From Paenibacillus cookii (GTDB lineage Bacteria > Bacillota > Bacilli > Paenibacillales > Paenibacillaceae): DNA of 64,000 nucleotides. Positions 1-9,254 of this stretch are shown one piece after another. Both the position numbers and the translations under genes were made by a program. The stretch is taken from the NCBI RefSeq assembly GCF_018333375.1, contig NZ_BORW01000020.1, positions 1 to 64,000 on the forward strand. The letters are read 5' to 3'. Positions within the stretch are counted from its first letter, which is position 1. Every line of letters begins with the position of its first letter. The notes beneath the pieces are model-generated. The model made no database searches. It saw nothing but the letters and a program-made list of their open reading frames with translations, and was not told where the DNA came from.

Positions 1-179
1 TGACTTCCTCCATCCTTGAGGTTTTTGGGTTTGGTCACTTGAAAACTTCTCCAAGTTGGGGTGAAGTCCCTTTTTTATGTCCGAAAATCCTTACGGCTCA
101 AGGCCTCAGATTACTGCAAAACGCTCATTTAAAAGACCTTTATTCTGACGCCGCCAAAAAATCCGTTTCCTTCCGAAAC
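1..179. other. Window edge without a recognised gene
   Basis: This segment lies beyond the stop codon of the ThuA-like gene and runs to the window edge. Open frames here are short and resemble nothing I recognise. It is more AT-rich than the flanking gene. It may be ordinary intergenic DNA or the end of an element that continues outside the window. Confidence 0.3.
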
Positions 180-818
180 TTAGCCGGGAAGATGGGCCGC
201 CCAACGGGCCGCCTGCAGGATGAGCTTGCGGATTTGCGGGTGCTGGAACGTCGGCTCATGATGGCCCGGCATGAAATAAACGACTCTGCCAAGGCCGTAT
301 TCATGGGTCCAGGCAGCCGGGTACCAATCTTCCCCAAGCTTGTATTCAAGCAGCACCTCTTTTTCCGTCAGCGGATCGAACTGGATTTGGTAAGGCTCCT
401 CCTCGAGTTCGAACGGTTCGACGCCTTCCGTCACGGGATGTTCCCCGCTCACGCGGAAGGAGATCGGCTGAATCGGCGGATGCCCGTCAAAACGGCCGCC
501 CATCAGCTGAGCCAGCTCATAACGGCGGTTCCCCAGCGACAGGCCGTTATGCAGCACCAGCAAACCTCCCCCCTGGCTGACATAAGAAAGAAGACCCGAC
601 GTTTGCTGCTTTGAAACCTGATCGTCCCACAGGTCGAAATAGCAGATGCACAGGTCAAACGGTTTCAGATGCTCGAGAAGCAGCAAATTTTTGTTTTCGC
701 TGCATTGGACCGAAATGACCTCGTTCAGTATGTAGCTGATCTGCGCGTCCACGCCCTGCAGCGGATGGAATTTCGGATGGGTATAGTCGCCGAGCAAAAT
801 GCTTTTTTTATTGTACAA
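180..818 (-). CDS. ThuA-like domain protein
   Basis: A 212-residue protein of the ThuA-like class I glutamine amidotransferase fold, a family often linked to trehalose or sugar metabolism with no settled reaction. Family-typical segments are the central GGGLLVLHNG stretch, the SGEHPVTEGV segment, and the C-terminal AAWTHEYGLGRVVYFMPGHH segment. I chose the TTG at 818 because GAAGGAGG lies seven bases upstream; the upstream ATG at 845 has no ribosome binding site. There is no signal peptide. It is transcribed alone from a plausible promoter at 857-885, and its physiological role is not shown by neighbours. Confidence 0.8.
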   Translation of the reverse strand: MYNKKSILLGDYTHPKFHPLQGVDAQISYILNEVISVQCSENKNLLLLEHLKPFDLCICYFDLWDDQVSKQQTSGLLSYVSQGGGLLVLHNGLSLGNRRYELAQLMGGRFDGHPPIQPISFRVSGEHPVTEGVEPFELEEEPYQIQFDPLTEKEVLLEYKLGEDWYPAAWTHEYGLGRVVYFMPGHHEPTFQHPQIRKLILQAARWAAHLPG

Positions 819-856
819 AGCTGTTCCTCCTTCGGTAAAACGCATTCTTGGCTATT

Positions 857-885
857 CTTATATTGTCATATTCCACAATTTTGAA
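857..885 (-). promoter_or_regulatory. Candidate sigma-A promoter of the ThuA-like gene
   Basis: On the minus strand TTCAAA and TATAAG are separated by 17 bases, about 40 bases upstream of the TTG start. Sequence match only. Confidence 0.4.
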
Positions 886-931
886 TGCATGAATCACGTG
901 CGGGCGGATCGACGCCCTTTCGCAGGGAGCC

Positions 932-967
932 TAATTAAAAAGGGATGCCGCTTTCGTCTGCATCCCT
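932..967 (-). terminator. Rho-independent terminator after the HemD-family gene
   Basis: Perfect 8-bp arms AGGGATGC (941-948) and GCATCCCT (960-967) are followed, in minus-strand reading, by TTTTAATTAG. It lies about 40 bases past the stop of the HemD-family gene. Confidence 0.8.
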
Positions 968-1008
968 CTATGGCTTTCATGCCTGAACCAATACACCGAA
1001 TATGATTT

Positions 1009-1827
1009 TTACGCATCCTGCGTCTGAAAATAACGCGCAAGCTCGACAAGCATGCTGCCCATCCGCTCGTCCCCGGACGGATACACGACCCGCGCGATGC
1101 CTTCCTCCCGCAGCGCCTGCGCCGTCAGCTTGCCGACGGCCGCGGCGACGACGGGCCCTTCGAAGGCGGCTATCAGCGCCTCAAGTTTGCCCTGGCGCCT
1201 AGCGTATTCCGCCAAATTGCGGATTTGCGGGGCGCTCGTGAAGGCGGCGGCGTCGACCGCGCCGGTCAAAATGTCCCCGAGCAGCCGCTCCAGCTGCTCC
1301 GGCTCAGGCGGGGTATGCCGATAAGGCAGTACCTTCCGGACCTTCGCGCCCTGCTCCGCGAGCCACGCTTCCAGCTTCGGCGCCGGATCGCCGTGAAGCT
1401 GCAGCACGACCTCCGCGTCCCGAAGCGGATATTCGGCAAGCCCGCGGATGAGGCCCGACGTGCTGCCGTCATCGTCGCGGACGAGAGCTTCGAGCCCTCT
1501 TTTGCGCAGGGCGTTTACGGTTTTGTACCCTCTCGCGGCCAGCGACGATCGCCGCAGCGCATCGAGAAAATCCTCTTCCGCGCCCATCTCGGCCGAAACG
1601 GCGAACAACGCATCCAGCCCCATGCCGGTCGTCAGGATCGTCCAGTCCGGAGGAGACCCGATCCAATCCGCCAGGTCGCCCCGCACCTTTTCGTCATCCA
1701 GAAACACCGTGCCTTGGGCAGGCCGAACGAGGGCCGCACCGCCCATTTTTTCAACGATTTTGACCATGTCCTCCGCTTTGCGCGGACCCGTTAGGGCAAT
1801 TGTTTTACCAGCCAATCGGTTTCCCAT
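1009..1827 (-). CDS. Uroporphyrinogen-III synthase family protein (HEM4)
   Basis: A 272-residue protein of the HEM4/HemD family, which converts hydroxymethylbilane to uroporphyrinogen III on the way to haem, sirohaem and cobalamin. The N-terminal GKTIALTGPRK segment, the alternating two-lobe alpha/beta pattern, and the central AAFTSAPQIRNL segment (the S/T-rich motif conserved in HemD) support this. Start ATG has GAGAGGAG upstream. It is not beside hemA/B/C/L genes, so it may be a paralogue of the pathway enzyme, like stand-alone HemD-like proteins in other Firmicutes. Its terminator is at 932-967. Confidence 0.8.
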   Translation of the reverse strand: MGNRLAGKTIALTGPRKAEDMVKIVEKMGGAALVRPAQGTVFLDDEKVRGDLADWIGSPPDWTILTTGMGLDALFAVSAEMGAEEDFLDALRRSSLAARGYKTVNALRKRGLEALVRDDDGSTSGLIRGLAEYPLRDAEVVLQLHGDPAPKLEAWLAEQGAKVRKVLPYRHTPPEPEQLERLLGDILTGAVDAAAFTSAPQIRNLAEYARRQGKLEALIAAFEGPVVAAAVGKLTAQALREEGIARVVYPSGDERMGSMLVELARYFQTQDA

Positions 1828-1946
1828 TGACGTATTCTCCTCTCCCGGAAGCGAATCTGTTTTGAACAGTATACTTGACGGGAAGAACGAGGGAAAGGAG
1901 TTTTCCGAGTTTTATGGCTTTCGGCCGCACACGTCGTAATACGGTC

Positions 1947-2477
1947 CTACATCGGCGCGCCCGCCCTCTTGGACAAGCGGTGCTTGAGCCGCTGGTTGTA
2001 CAAATACCGAACGACAAAATAGGAGGCGACTCCGAGGACAAGCCCGAAGACGGACATGCCGATCAATACGTGCAGGCCTCCCTGCAGCAGATGCTTGAAG
2101 ATCGTAAAATCCCCTTGCAGCAAATTGCGCCAGGCATGCTCCTGCATGGGCACGTCGATCATTTTTTTCGGAAACAGCCATTCCCCGATTTTTTTGGCAA
2201 AAGGAAGCAATACGATAGGCAGGAAGGTCAGCTTGCCGATGACGTTGCCGATAATGGCGGCGGGGAGCGATCCTCCGGCAAGTCTGACGGTGGGATAAAA
2301 AATAAGATACACGAGCGATCCGGTCGAAATGACGATCATTTCGAGCCCGAACCCGATCGCGAATCCGAGCGAAACCTTCCTGGCTCCGCCCGGGGAACGG
2401 AACAGCTTGATCATATTGAAGCGCAGCTTCCGCGAAAATTTATGGAACAGGTTGTATTTCTTTTGTTTTTTTATCAT
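1947..2477 (-). CDS. DUF2062 membrane protein
   Basis: A 176-residue protein with a basic N-terminus (MIKKQKKYNLF), then the DUF2062 pattern SPGGARKVSLGFAIGFG and two or three hydrophobic segments, the last near residues 140-165. DUF2062 proteins are small integral membrane proteins of unknown function. I chose the ATG at 2477 because AAGGGTG precedes it; the longer frame from 2510 has no ribosome site. It lies 81 bases downstream of the germination permease on the same strand and could be co-transcribed with it, but nothing links its function to germination. Confidence 0.75.
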   Translation of the reverse strand: MIKKQKKYNLFHKFSRKLRFNMIKLFRSPGGARKVSLGFAIGFGLEMIVISTGSLVYLIFYPTVRLAGGSLPAAIIGNVIGKLTFLPIVLLPFAKKIGEWLFPKKMIDVPMQEHAWRNLLQGDFTIFKHLLQGGLHVLIGMSVFGLVLGVASYFVVRYLYNQRLKHRLSKRAGAPM

Positions 2478-2558
2478 GCGATCACCCTTCATAACCCGTG
2501 GCGGCGTCAAGCCGCATGGAGAGCCGTACCGTCATGGCCTGCCCTTATGCCCATTGTA

Positions 2559-3671
2559 TCATTTCCGGGCCCCTTTTTCTAACGATACGTCGCCGCCGTG
2601 TTCCCTTCTCTTCACGTTTTTTGCAGGATGGTGAACGAGAAAAATCAGGATCGGCAGGACAAGGATGAAGAAAAGGGCAATCAGCGTCCATACCTCGTTG
2701 AAGTTAAACAGCTCGATCGAGTTGGAATAAAACCAAAAGGCGCAGCTGTAGGCAAGCAGGCCGATCGGCGCCGCCATCATTTTTCCCGATACCGGCGGAA
2801 TGACGAGTTTCAGGCCGTAGCAAATGATATACAAGCTGATGGCCAGGTTCAGCAGCATCCCCGGGTACCACAACGCCACCACGATCAGGTCGAAACGGTC
2901 CAGAAAGTCTGTAATACGCAGCTGCCGAACCAGTTCGTACGTGGGGTACATCATTCGCTCGGTAATCTCCACCCCAAGCAAAAGAATGTCCATGATCACC
3001 GCGGCAGCCAACATCCCGACGACGAGCAGCGTGGCATAGAAACCGTACTTGAATCTGAAATCCTTGCCGGAAAAAATGAACGGAAGAATCAGCATCTGCC
3101 CGATGTACGCGACGGATATCCAGCTCCCCTCGGTCACTCTCCCCCAATCGACATGCAGCAGGGGCCGCATCAGCCCAAAGTTGAAGTCCCGCAAGGCGAT
3201 GACCGGCATCAAGGCGAACACGATAATGATGATCGGGCCGTATAGCTCCGTGATCCCCAGGACCGTCCTGGCTCCGCCCCGGGCAATGTAAATAACGGTC
3301 GCGGTAACGCAGAGCGCCGTAATGAGGAGCGGAGTAATCGGCAGGAGCACGACGTTCGTAAAATCCGAAACGATCCGGATGTCCCGTACGAGAATCATAA
3401 AGAAAAACAACATGTACAGCACCACCAGCACCCGGCCGAGTGCCGGGAACCGGCTGATGAGCGACTCGAACAGATTTTGGCCGGGAAACCGCAGGGAGCT
3501 GCGGGTCAGCATATACAACAGCACCAGAATTAGGGCGCCGGATACCAGAAAACTGATAAAAGCATGCTGGTGGGCCCTGGAAACCAACTGGTTCGGCACG
3601 TTCAGCGCCGTTGTATTAATCACGTAGATCATGCCGAGCAGCACGATTTGGCGGGCGGTGATTTTTTGCAC
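2559..3671 (-). CDS. GerAB-family spore germination permease
   Basis: A 370-residue integral membrane protein of the GerAB/YndE family (APC superfamily), the B subunit of nutrient germinant receptors in the spore inner membrane. About ten hydrophobic segments are visible, with the family-typical N-terminal KITARQIVLLGMIYVINT and an aromatic/charged C-terminal tail. GTG at 3671 is the best start: AAGGAGG lies ten bases upstream, while the ATG at 3719 lacks one. It is the last gene of an A-C-small-B operon, and B subunits usually carry the germinant-binding site. Confidence 0.88.
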   Translation of the reverse strand: MQKITARQIVLLGMIYVINTTALNVPNQLVSRAHQHAFISFLVSGALILVLLYMLTRSSLRFPGQNLFESLISRFPALGRVLVVLYMLFFFMILVRDIRIVSDFTNVVLLPITPLLITALCVTATVIYIARGGARTVLGITELYGPIIIIVFALMPVIALRDFNFGLMRPLLHVDWGRVTEGSWISVAYIGQMLILPFIFSGKDFRFKYGFYATLLVVGMLAAAVIMDILLLGVEITERMMYPTYELVRQLRITDFLDRFDLIVVALWYPGMLLNLAISLYIICYGLKLVIPPVSGKMMAAPIGLLAYSCAFWFYSNSIELFNFNEVWTLIALFFILVLPILIFLVHHPAKNVKRREHGGDVSLEKGARK

Positions 3672-3728
3672 GTCAAACGTTCCTCCTTCACCTGACTTAA
3701 TGTCCGGGGATTTTCGCAAATCCCGATC

Positions 3729-3944
3729 CTAAAAAGGCACTAGCGGGCCAAGCCATTTCTGCAACCATACGGAAGCATACACGACGCGGCTGATCTGCAG
3801 CGTATAAGCGAAAATGCCCATCCCCGCCAGCAGGAAAATATAGGTGAACCAGCGGTTGATTTTGGGAAGATCGCGAATCACCTTGAAGTCCGTAATCAAA
3901 ATGATCGCGGAGGCAATCACGTAAATAATCAGAATTTTAATCAT
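3729..3944 (-). CDS. Small two-helix membrane protein in the ger operon
   Basis: A 71-residue protein that is almost entirely hydrophobic: one helix at about residues 2-18 (ILIIYVIASAIILIT) and a second at about 34-52, joined by a basic loop FKVIRDLPKINRW. It overlaps the 3' end of the GerC-type gene by 8 bases and sits 57 bases before the B subunit. Tight overlap in a germinant-receptor operon suggests a small accessory (D-subunit-like) protein. B. subtilis GerD-type receptor D subunits are also short two-helix proteins, but I cannot confirm homology from sequence alone. Confidence 0.75.
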   Translation of the reverse strand: MIKILIIYVIASAIILITDFKVIRDLPKINRWFTYIFLLAGMGIFAYTLQISRVVYASVWLQKWLGPLVPF

Positions 3945-5133
3945 GTTTCAGTTTTACGTCCTTTCTGCCGAACGGTTTGTTTACCGCCCCGATGTTTTCG
4001 ATATGCAGATTGGTGTTGACCACGACCTTGACGTTCGGGTAAAGCTCATCCCAGCGGTCCTTAAAGCGGTCCCAGGCTTTCGGATTTTTTTGGTGTATCG
4101 TCCGGCCGAATCCGAGGATATCGGTATGGTACTGGTCTTGAAGTTTATGAAGCCCGGTCTTGATCTGGGCGATGATCTCCTTGCTTGCCTCCTGCTCCAG
4201 CCGGTTCATATGTTTTTCATCGCCTAGAATGTAGTTGGAGTTGTTCTCGATGACCCCTCCCTTGGCCAAAATGTCTATGTGCATCGTAATGTTGTCGCCG
4301 TGGATTACGGGTCTTAACGTCACCAGGTTTTCGATGAACGTGATCGTGATGTATCCTTTCCCGCTGGGGCTCGGCACCGCCACGTCGTATGTCGTAGACT
4401 GATTCATGGCCAAATTGATCATTTTTATTTCCGGTCCCTTCATGACCCCTACGAGACGGTCATCTTTGAACAGGGCGAGACCGGTAATTTGAATGTTCTT
4501 TTTTTCGTTCTGGTCCCCGATATTATCGGGAACGGCCTGCTGCAGCGAAATGTAAGGCAAAACTACGTCAACGCCGGTTGTCAGCAGATCGTTGGCGAGG
4601 ACTTTAAGCGTGACTGGCGTTTTCGTGAATTCATTCATCAACTCGCGGATCATTTCGCTCGGGAACTGTTCCATCGGCGCGGCCGCGTCCATGATTTTAT
4701 AGGCGGGCCCTTGCGTGATCGCGACCAGGGACGAAAGCCGGTTTTGCGGAATGCGCGCGAATTGGTCGAGCATTTCGCTGATGCCCCCTTTGGCGAATTC
4801 CTCTCCGACCAGCAGCGTTCTGCGGTGGGCGAAAGAGAGTCTCCGCGAGTTACCCGCTTGGATTTGCAGGTTGGAGTTGCGGAGCGTGATTCCCTTCTTC
4901 GATTCCAGATAGTACTTTTTGTTCCCGGCCGTTCCGCCTCCGCCGCCTTCGCTCCCGCTCCCGCCCAAACTGCCGGGAAGCGCGATTTGCAGCGTGCTCC
5001 GGACCTGATCGCCTTCTTTGTCCACGCAGGAGCCGATCACGAACGCAACGTCGTTAATCTCGGTGCGGTCCCAGCAGCCGGTAAGAGCGACGGACACGCT
5101 CAGCAGCAGCCCTGCGGCACGTATTTTTTTCAT
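3937..5133 (-). CDS. Ger(x)C-family spore germination lipoprotein
   Basis: A 398-residue C subunit of a nutrient germinant receptor. The N-terminus is a lipoprotein signal peptide ending in the lipobox LTGC (cysteine about residue 20) followed by WDRTEIND, the signature of this family. The middle contains a glycine-rich loop (GGSGSEGGGGG), and the C-terminal domain has the KTGLHKLQDQYHTDILGFGR pattern. It is expected to be anchored to the outer face of the spore inner membrane. It follows the A subunit by only 6 bases. Confidence 0.92.
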   Translation of the reverse strand: MKKIRAAGLLLSVSVALTGCWDRTEINDVAFVIGSCVDKEGDQVRSTLQIALPGSLGGSGSEGGGGGTAGNKKYYLESKKGITLRNSNLQIQAGNSRRLSFAHRRTLLVGEEFAKGGISEMLDQFARIPQNRLSSLVAITQGPAYKIMDAAAPMEQFPSEMIRELMNEFTKTPVTLKVLANDLLTTGVDVVLPYISLQQAVPDNIGDQNEKKNIQITGLALFKDDRLVGVMKGPEIKMINLAMNQSTTYDVAVPSPSGKGYITITFIENLVTLRPVIHGDNITMHIDILAKGGVIENNSNYILGDEKHMNRLEQEASKEIIAQIKTGLHKLQDQYHTDILGFGRTIHQKNPKAWDRFKDRWDELYPNVKVVVNTNLHIENIGAVNKPFGRKDVKLKHD

Positions 5134-5139
5134 CCAACA

Positions 5140-6747
5140 TCACCATACCTTGTCGGAAACGGGGTTGCCGTTGATATCCGGCTTTTCCCGCTCCGAATTT
5201 TTCTTCGACAGCCAGGACGGCCGCGTACGCATTTTCCACCATGGGACGCGAACGAAAATATCTTTGTGGTCCTGCCCATGGAACGGGCTGACGCCCGACA
5301 TGTACGGAACGCCAAGCGAAGACAACTGCGTCACGTGAACGAGAATCCAGGTAATGCCGAGGATAATGCCGAAAAGCCCCAGCACGCCTGCCAGCAGCAT
5401 CAGCGGAAAACGCAGCAGGCGAATCGTAATCGCCAGATTGAAATGGGGGATCGTAAAGGACGCAATCCCCGTCATCGAGACGATGATAACCATCGGCGCC
5501 GAAACGATCCCTGCCTGGACGGCCGCCTGCCCGATGACCAGCGCACCGAGGATGCTGACCGCCTGGCCGACCGTCTTCGGCAATCGGATCCCGGCTTCGC
5601 GCAGCGCTTCAAAGGATATTTCCATCATTAACGCTTCGACCAGCGCCGGAAAAGGAATGGCCTCCCGCGCCGCGGCGATGCTCAGGACAAGCGTCGTCGG
5701 CAGCATGTCCTGATGGAACGTCGTGACCGCAATGTAGAGGGATGGCAGAAACAATGCGATAAACAGAAAGATATACCGGATCCACCGGATGAAATTCGTG
5801 ATGAAAAAACGTTCGTAATAATCCTCGTTCGCCTGCATCAACTGGAAAAACGTCACGGGCGCGATCAGCACGAGCGGCGTCCCGTCCACGAAAATGGCGC
5901 ACCGGCCTTCAAGCAGCTGCGCCGCGACGCTGTCCGGCCGCTCCGTATAGAGCATTTGCGGAAACGGCGAATACGGGTGGTCCTCGATCATTTCTTCGAT
6001 GTAGCCCGATTCGAGCACCCCGTCGATTTTAATGTCCTTGAGCCTGTTTTTGACGTCGTTCACCATCTTTGGATCCGCAAGGCCTTCGATATAAGAAACG
6101 ACGATGTCCGTCTTGGTATCCGTCCCCAGCACCATGCGGTACATCTTGAGATTCGGCGTCTTCACCTTGAACCGGACGAGCGCCGTATTGATGCGGATCA
6201 TTTCGGTAAATCCTTCGCGCGGGCCCCGGATGACCGATTCCGTCTCCGGCTCTTGGACCGGGCGCCGGATGCCGCCCTTGATGTTGAACAGATGCGCTTC
6301 GCTCAGGCCGTCCACAAACACCGCCACGCTGGAATTGAGGATGCCCTCCACCGCGTCGATCCATTTCGTGGCGCTCATCACCTGCGGCAGGGAAACGCGG
6401 GTATTTTCCAGCGGTTCGAGATCGGCAGCCTTGATCTGCTCCGGAGGATGTTCGTTTTTCATCCGCATGTACGCTTCGACGATCGGCTCAAGTATATGCC
6501 CTTCAAGCTCCAGCGAGAGCACGATGCCCTCCACGTAAGCAATGAATGCATTGATGCCCGGAGCGATTTCGATGGAGCGGAATACCATATCCGAGCAGTC
6601 TCTAAAAATCGTTTTTAAGGTCTGGATGTTCTGATCGAGGCTTTTCTGGATCTCCAGCTTCTCCCAAGGGGGAGAGGGGAGCCCGAGCGGAGTGCCGGAG
6701 GCAAGCCCTTGGGCGCTGCTTCCGGGGTTCTTTCCGCGTTTACTCAT
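5140..6747 (-). CDS. GerA-family spore germination protein (A subunit)
   Basis: A 535-residue A subunit of a germinant receptor. A long hydrophilic N-terminal domain (about 1-300) is followed by several transmembrane helices starting near FFITNFIRWIRYIFLFIALF, with the conserved segments TFHQDMLPTTL, AAREAIPFPALVEALMME and GAVQAGIV-like AAVQAGIVSAPMVI. ATG 6747 is preceded by GAGGGGG. It is the first gene of the A-C-small-B operon, and the complex transduces nutrient signals during spore germination. A candidate forespore promoter lies upstream at 6774-6803. Confidence 0.93.
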   Translation of the reverse strand: MSKRGKNPGSSAQGLASGTPLGLPSPPWEKLEIQKSLDQNIQTLKTIFRDCSDMVFRSIEIAPGINAFIAYVEGIVLSLELEGHILEPIVEAYMRMKNEHPPEQIKAADLEPLENTRVSLPQVMSATKWIDAVEGILNSSVAVFVDGLSEAHLFNIKGGIRRPVQEPETESVIRGPREGFTEMIRINTALVRFKVKTPNLKMYRMVLGTDTKTDIVVSYIEGLADPKMVNDVKNRLKDIKIDGVLESGYIEEMIEDHPYSPFPQMLYTERPDSVAAQLLEGRCAIFVDGTPLVLIAPVTFFQLMQANEDYYERFFITNFIRWIRYIFLFIALFLPSLYIAVTTFHQDMLPTTLVLSIAAAREAIPFPALVEALMMEISFEALREAGIRLPKTVGQAVSILGALVIGQAAVQAGIVSAPMVIIVSMTGIASFTIPHFNLAITIRLLRFPLMLLAGVLGLFGIILGITWILVHVTQLSSLGVPYMSGVSPFHGQDHKDIFVRVPWWKMRTRPSWLSKKNSEREKPDINGNPVSDKVW

Positions 6748-6773
6748 GTTCTAACCCCCTCGTATGCCGGCTA

Positions 6774-6803
6774 TAATATGGACGTATGAGCCATAGGTTG
6801 TGC
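6774..6803 (-). promoter_or_regulatory. Candidate sigma-G-like promoter of the ger operon
   Basis: On the minus strand GCACAA, 17 bases, then CATATTA, about 27 bases upstream of the GerA start. This resembles the forespore sigma-G pattern (G-AT-A then CAT--TA). Since gerA operons are typically sigma-G dependent, this is plausible but based on an inexact -35 match. Confidence 0.4.
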
Positions 6804-6825
6804 CAAAATTGGATAAATTATGTGT

Positions 6826-6839
6826 TGCCGGCGCCGGCA
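6826..6839. repeat. Perfect 14-bp GC palindrome upstream of the ger operon
   Basis: TGCCGGCGCCGGCA is a perfect palindrome lying between the chemoreceptor terminator and the candidate ger promoter. It could be a protein-binding site or chance in GC-rich DNA. Confidence 0.5.
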
Positions 6840-6941
6840 CCCCAAAAAAATGAACATGCCCGCAAAAGCAGACCTCGACCGCTCGGCCGGTTGAGTTGCT
6901 TTTCGGGAAGAAGTCGCGGGAAATTATTCGGACAATTGCGC

Positions 6942-6974
6942 AAAAAAGGCCGTGCCTGTCATGGGCACGACCTT
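6942..6974 (-). terminator. Rho-independent terminator of the chemoreceptor gene
   Basis: Arms AAGGCCGTGCC and GGGCACGACCTT pair with one mismatch around loop TGTCAT and are followed on the minus strand by a run of T. It lies just after the chemoreceptor stop. Confidence 0.85.
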
Positions 6975-6990
6975 TCCCTGCCGGGAGCCT

Positions 6991-8961
6991 TTATTCGATT
7001 TTAAATTTGGCCACCAAATGCTGCAGCTTCTCGGCCAGGCTGCTCAAATGCTCGGCGGAAGAAGCGATTTCTTCGATGGACGCAAGCTGTTCCTGGGCGG
7101 AAGCCGATACCGACTGCGTATTATCGGCAGCCACCTCCGACAGGCTCCGGATATGGCGGATCGCCTCCACGGCGCTTTCACCGTTCCGCGCAAGCTCTCT
7201 CGAAGCTTCCGCCGCGGAGTGGATGCCTTCCGCCGCGCCTTGAACCGCTTTGAGGATCCGGGTGAACGATCTGCCCGTAATGTCTGCGGCTTCCATGCCT
7301 TCGGCCACCCGGCCCTTGGCATCTCCCATCGCCGCAAGCACCCGCTGCATTTCCGAACGCATGCCCGCCACCAATTCTTCGATGCGCTTCGCCGAATGGC
7401 CGGACTGTTCCGCCAGCTTGCGGACCTCGACGGCCACGACCGCAAAGCCTTTCCCGTGCTCACCTGCACGCGCCGCCTCGATGGAGGCGTTCAGCGCAAG
7501 CAAATTGGTCTGCTTGGCGATTTCCGCCATGAGCGTGACGATTTCCCCGATTCGGCCGGTACGTTCGCTCATATGCATGACGACTTCGTCCAGCTCGTGA
7601 ACGGTGGCATGGATTTCGCCCATTTTGCCCGTGACGTCTTCGACCGCGGCGTTGCCTTCCTCGGCCGACCGTGTGGTCCGCTCCATTTTGGACGAAGCAT
7701 CATCCATGTGGGTGCGGATTCGCTCCGACTGCGTGGACATGATGTCCATGCTGCCCATGCTTTGCTCCACGCTGCGAAGCTGCTGTTCGCTTCCCGCGGC
7801 CACTTCCTGTATCGCTTCCGTCACGGTTTCGATCGCTTGGGTCGTCTGGTCGGCGCTCGTCGACAATCCTTTGGCGGACAAGCTTACCTGTCCGGTAATT
7901 TCCTGGACGTTGACGATCATGCTCCGAAGGTTGTCCACCATCGCTTGGAAATGCCGGCTGAGGTGGCCGATCTCGTCCCTGCTGGAGGTATCGATCCGTG
8001 CCGTCAGATCCCCTTGGCTGATCCGCTCCGTCGCCTGCGTCAGCTTGCTGATCGGACGGATGATCGACCGGACGTTCAAGAAGATGATCGCCAGCGCCGC
8101 CAAGATGGACGCCGTCATCACGATGATCACCGAATTGCGGATTCCGTGCGCGGACGCTTCAATGTCGGCCTCGAACATCGATCCGGCCACCTTCCACCCG
8201 GTCAGCCTGTTCGTCGTAAAAGCGAGGCGGCGTTCCTCATTTTCAAAGGTATATGAGAAGTTGCCCTCAGACTTGCCGTAAAGCGGTTTGAGAAATTCGC
8301 CCTCCGCCTTTTTGCCGGTATATTTCGGATGGACGACGTAGTTTTGGTCCTGGTCGGTAATGAATATGTATCCTTTGTTGCCAAGCTTCATATTGGTGAG
8401 CGTCCGGATATTGTCGAGATTCAGCTCGATCGAGAGAACGCCTTTCCCGGACGGAGCCGCCTGCGAGATCGACACGGCCATCTTTCCGTTGGCTGCCTGG
8501 AATACCGGCGATACGACCGGCTTGTCCCCTTGCGTTAAAGACTGGATATACCAGTTCTGCTTCGTGACGTCATATTGCTGCGGCAGAGGATCTTCGGAAG
8601 CGCGGACGAAATAACCGCCCTCGATGCCCAGAACGACGTCCTTCACGTCGGAATGCATATCCATGTATTCACGCAGCTGCAGCTTCAGTTCCCCTCCCTT
8701 TCCGAGCGGATCGCCGATGGCCCGTTCCAAATGGGGCTGCTTCAGCAGATATTCGATATCGTTCATTTTCGCCTGGATGTTCTGGGAGATGATATTGTCG
8801 GCCGATTTCGTGCTTTCGAGCGCGCTGTTCATCAATTCCTTCGCATTTGCGTTTTTGGCGGATTGGTAGGATAGAATGCCGATCATGAAGCTGGGGACGA
8901 GCAAAACGATAAGATACGTCATGAATAGCTTTCTCTTAATGGAAATTGAAAATCGTTTCAC
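6991..8961 (-). CDS. Methyl-accepting chemotaxis protein with Cache sensor
   Basis: A 656-residue chemoreceptor. In order: an N-terminal membrane helix (about 12-32), an extracellular dCache-type ligand domain (about 35-280), a second membrane helix (about 275-297), a HAMP domain (about 300-350), and a long cytoplasmic signalling coiled coil with the hairpin tip near [21 protein letters not shown]. It signals to CheA/CheW and is adapted by methylation. The start is GTG with AAAGGAA upstream. It is monocistronic with its own terminator. The ligand cannot be read from the sequence. Confidence 0.93.
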   Translation of the reverse strand: MKRFSISIKRKLFMTYLIVLLVPSFMIGILSYQSAKNANAKELMNSALESTKSADNIISQNIQAKMNDIEYLLKQPHLERAIGDPLGKGGELKLQLREYMDMHSDVKDVVLGIEGGYFVRASEDPLPQQYDVTKQNWYIQSLTQGDKPVVSPVFQAANGKMAVSISQAAPSGKGVLSIELNLDNIRTLTNMKLGNKGYIFITDQDQNYVVHPKYTGKKAEGEFLKPLYGKSEGNFSYTFENEERRLAFTTNRLTGWKVAGSMFEADIEASAHGIRNSVIIVMTASILAALAIIFLNVRSIIRPISKLTQATERISQGDLTARIDTSSRDEIGHLSRHFQAMVDNLRSMIVNVQEITGQVSLSAKGLSTSADQTTQAIETVTEAIQEVAAGSEQQLRSVEQSMGSMDIMSTQSERIRTHMDDASSKMERTTRSAEEGNAAVEDVTGKMGEIHATVHELDEVVMHMSERTGRIGEIVTLMAEIAKQTNLLALNASIEAARAGEHGKGFAVVAVEVRKLAEQSGHSAKRIEELVAGMRSEMQRVLAAMGDAKGRVAEGMEAADITGRSFTRILKAVQGAAEGIHSAAEASRELARNGESAVEAIRHIRSLSEVAADNTQSVSASAQEQLASIEEIASSAEHLSSLAEKLQHLVAKFKIE

Positions 8962-9216
8962 AATGGCATTTTCCTTTCTGCATCATTAGGACTTAAGGCA
9001 TGTAAACAACGACATACCAAGGACATAGTTATTTGGGCACTTCTTCATAATATATCGGAAAAGTACACAAATTTTTTTCAACCATTATCCAATTCATTGA
9101 GAATATTCTATCATCTTCCGCTTCATAGGCAAAGAGGCCCAGTTTCAAAATGTGAAGCCCAAAAAAATTTTCGCAAAATAACATGACCTGTGCCCCCATT
9201 GGCTTTCCCTAAACGT
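8962..9216. other. Intergenic region upstream of the chemoreceptor
   Basis: About 255 bases of AT-rich DNA between the chemoreceptor start and the MerR terminator. It should contain the chemoreceptor promoter. I looked for a sigma-D motif (TAAA, then GCCGATAT) and found no convincing one. No coding frame is supported. Confidence 0.4.
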
Positions 9217-9254
9217 AAAAAAGGACAACCCTCGTCGTTGGGCTGTCCTTTTTT
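9217..9254 (-). terminator. Terminator of the MerR-family gene
   Basis: Arms AAGGACAACCC (9221-9231) and GGGCTGTCCTT (9240-9250) form an 11-bp stem with one G-U pair, flanked by A and T runs on both sides. It could work in both directions. Confidence 0.85.

Noticed and set aside
1-179. Possible insertion-sequence end at the left edge
   Set aside because: The compositional change is suggestive, but no transposase motif or terminal repeat could be identified.
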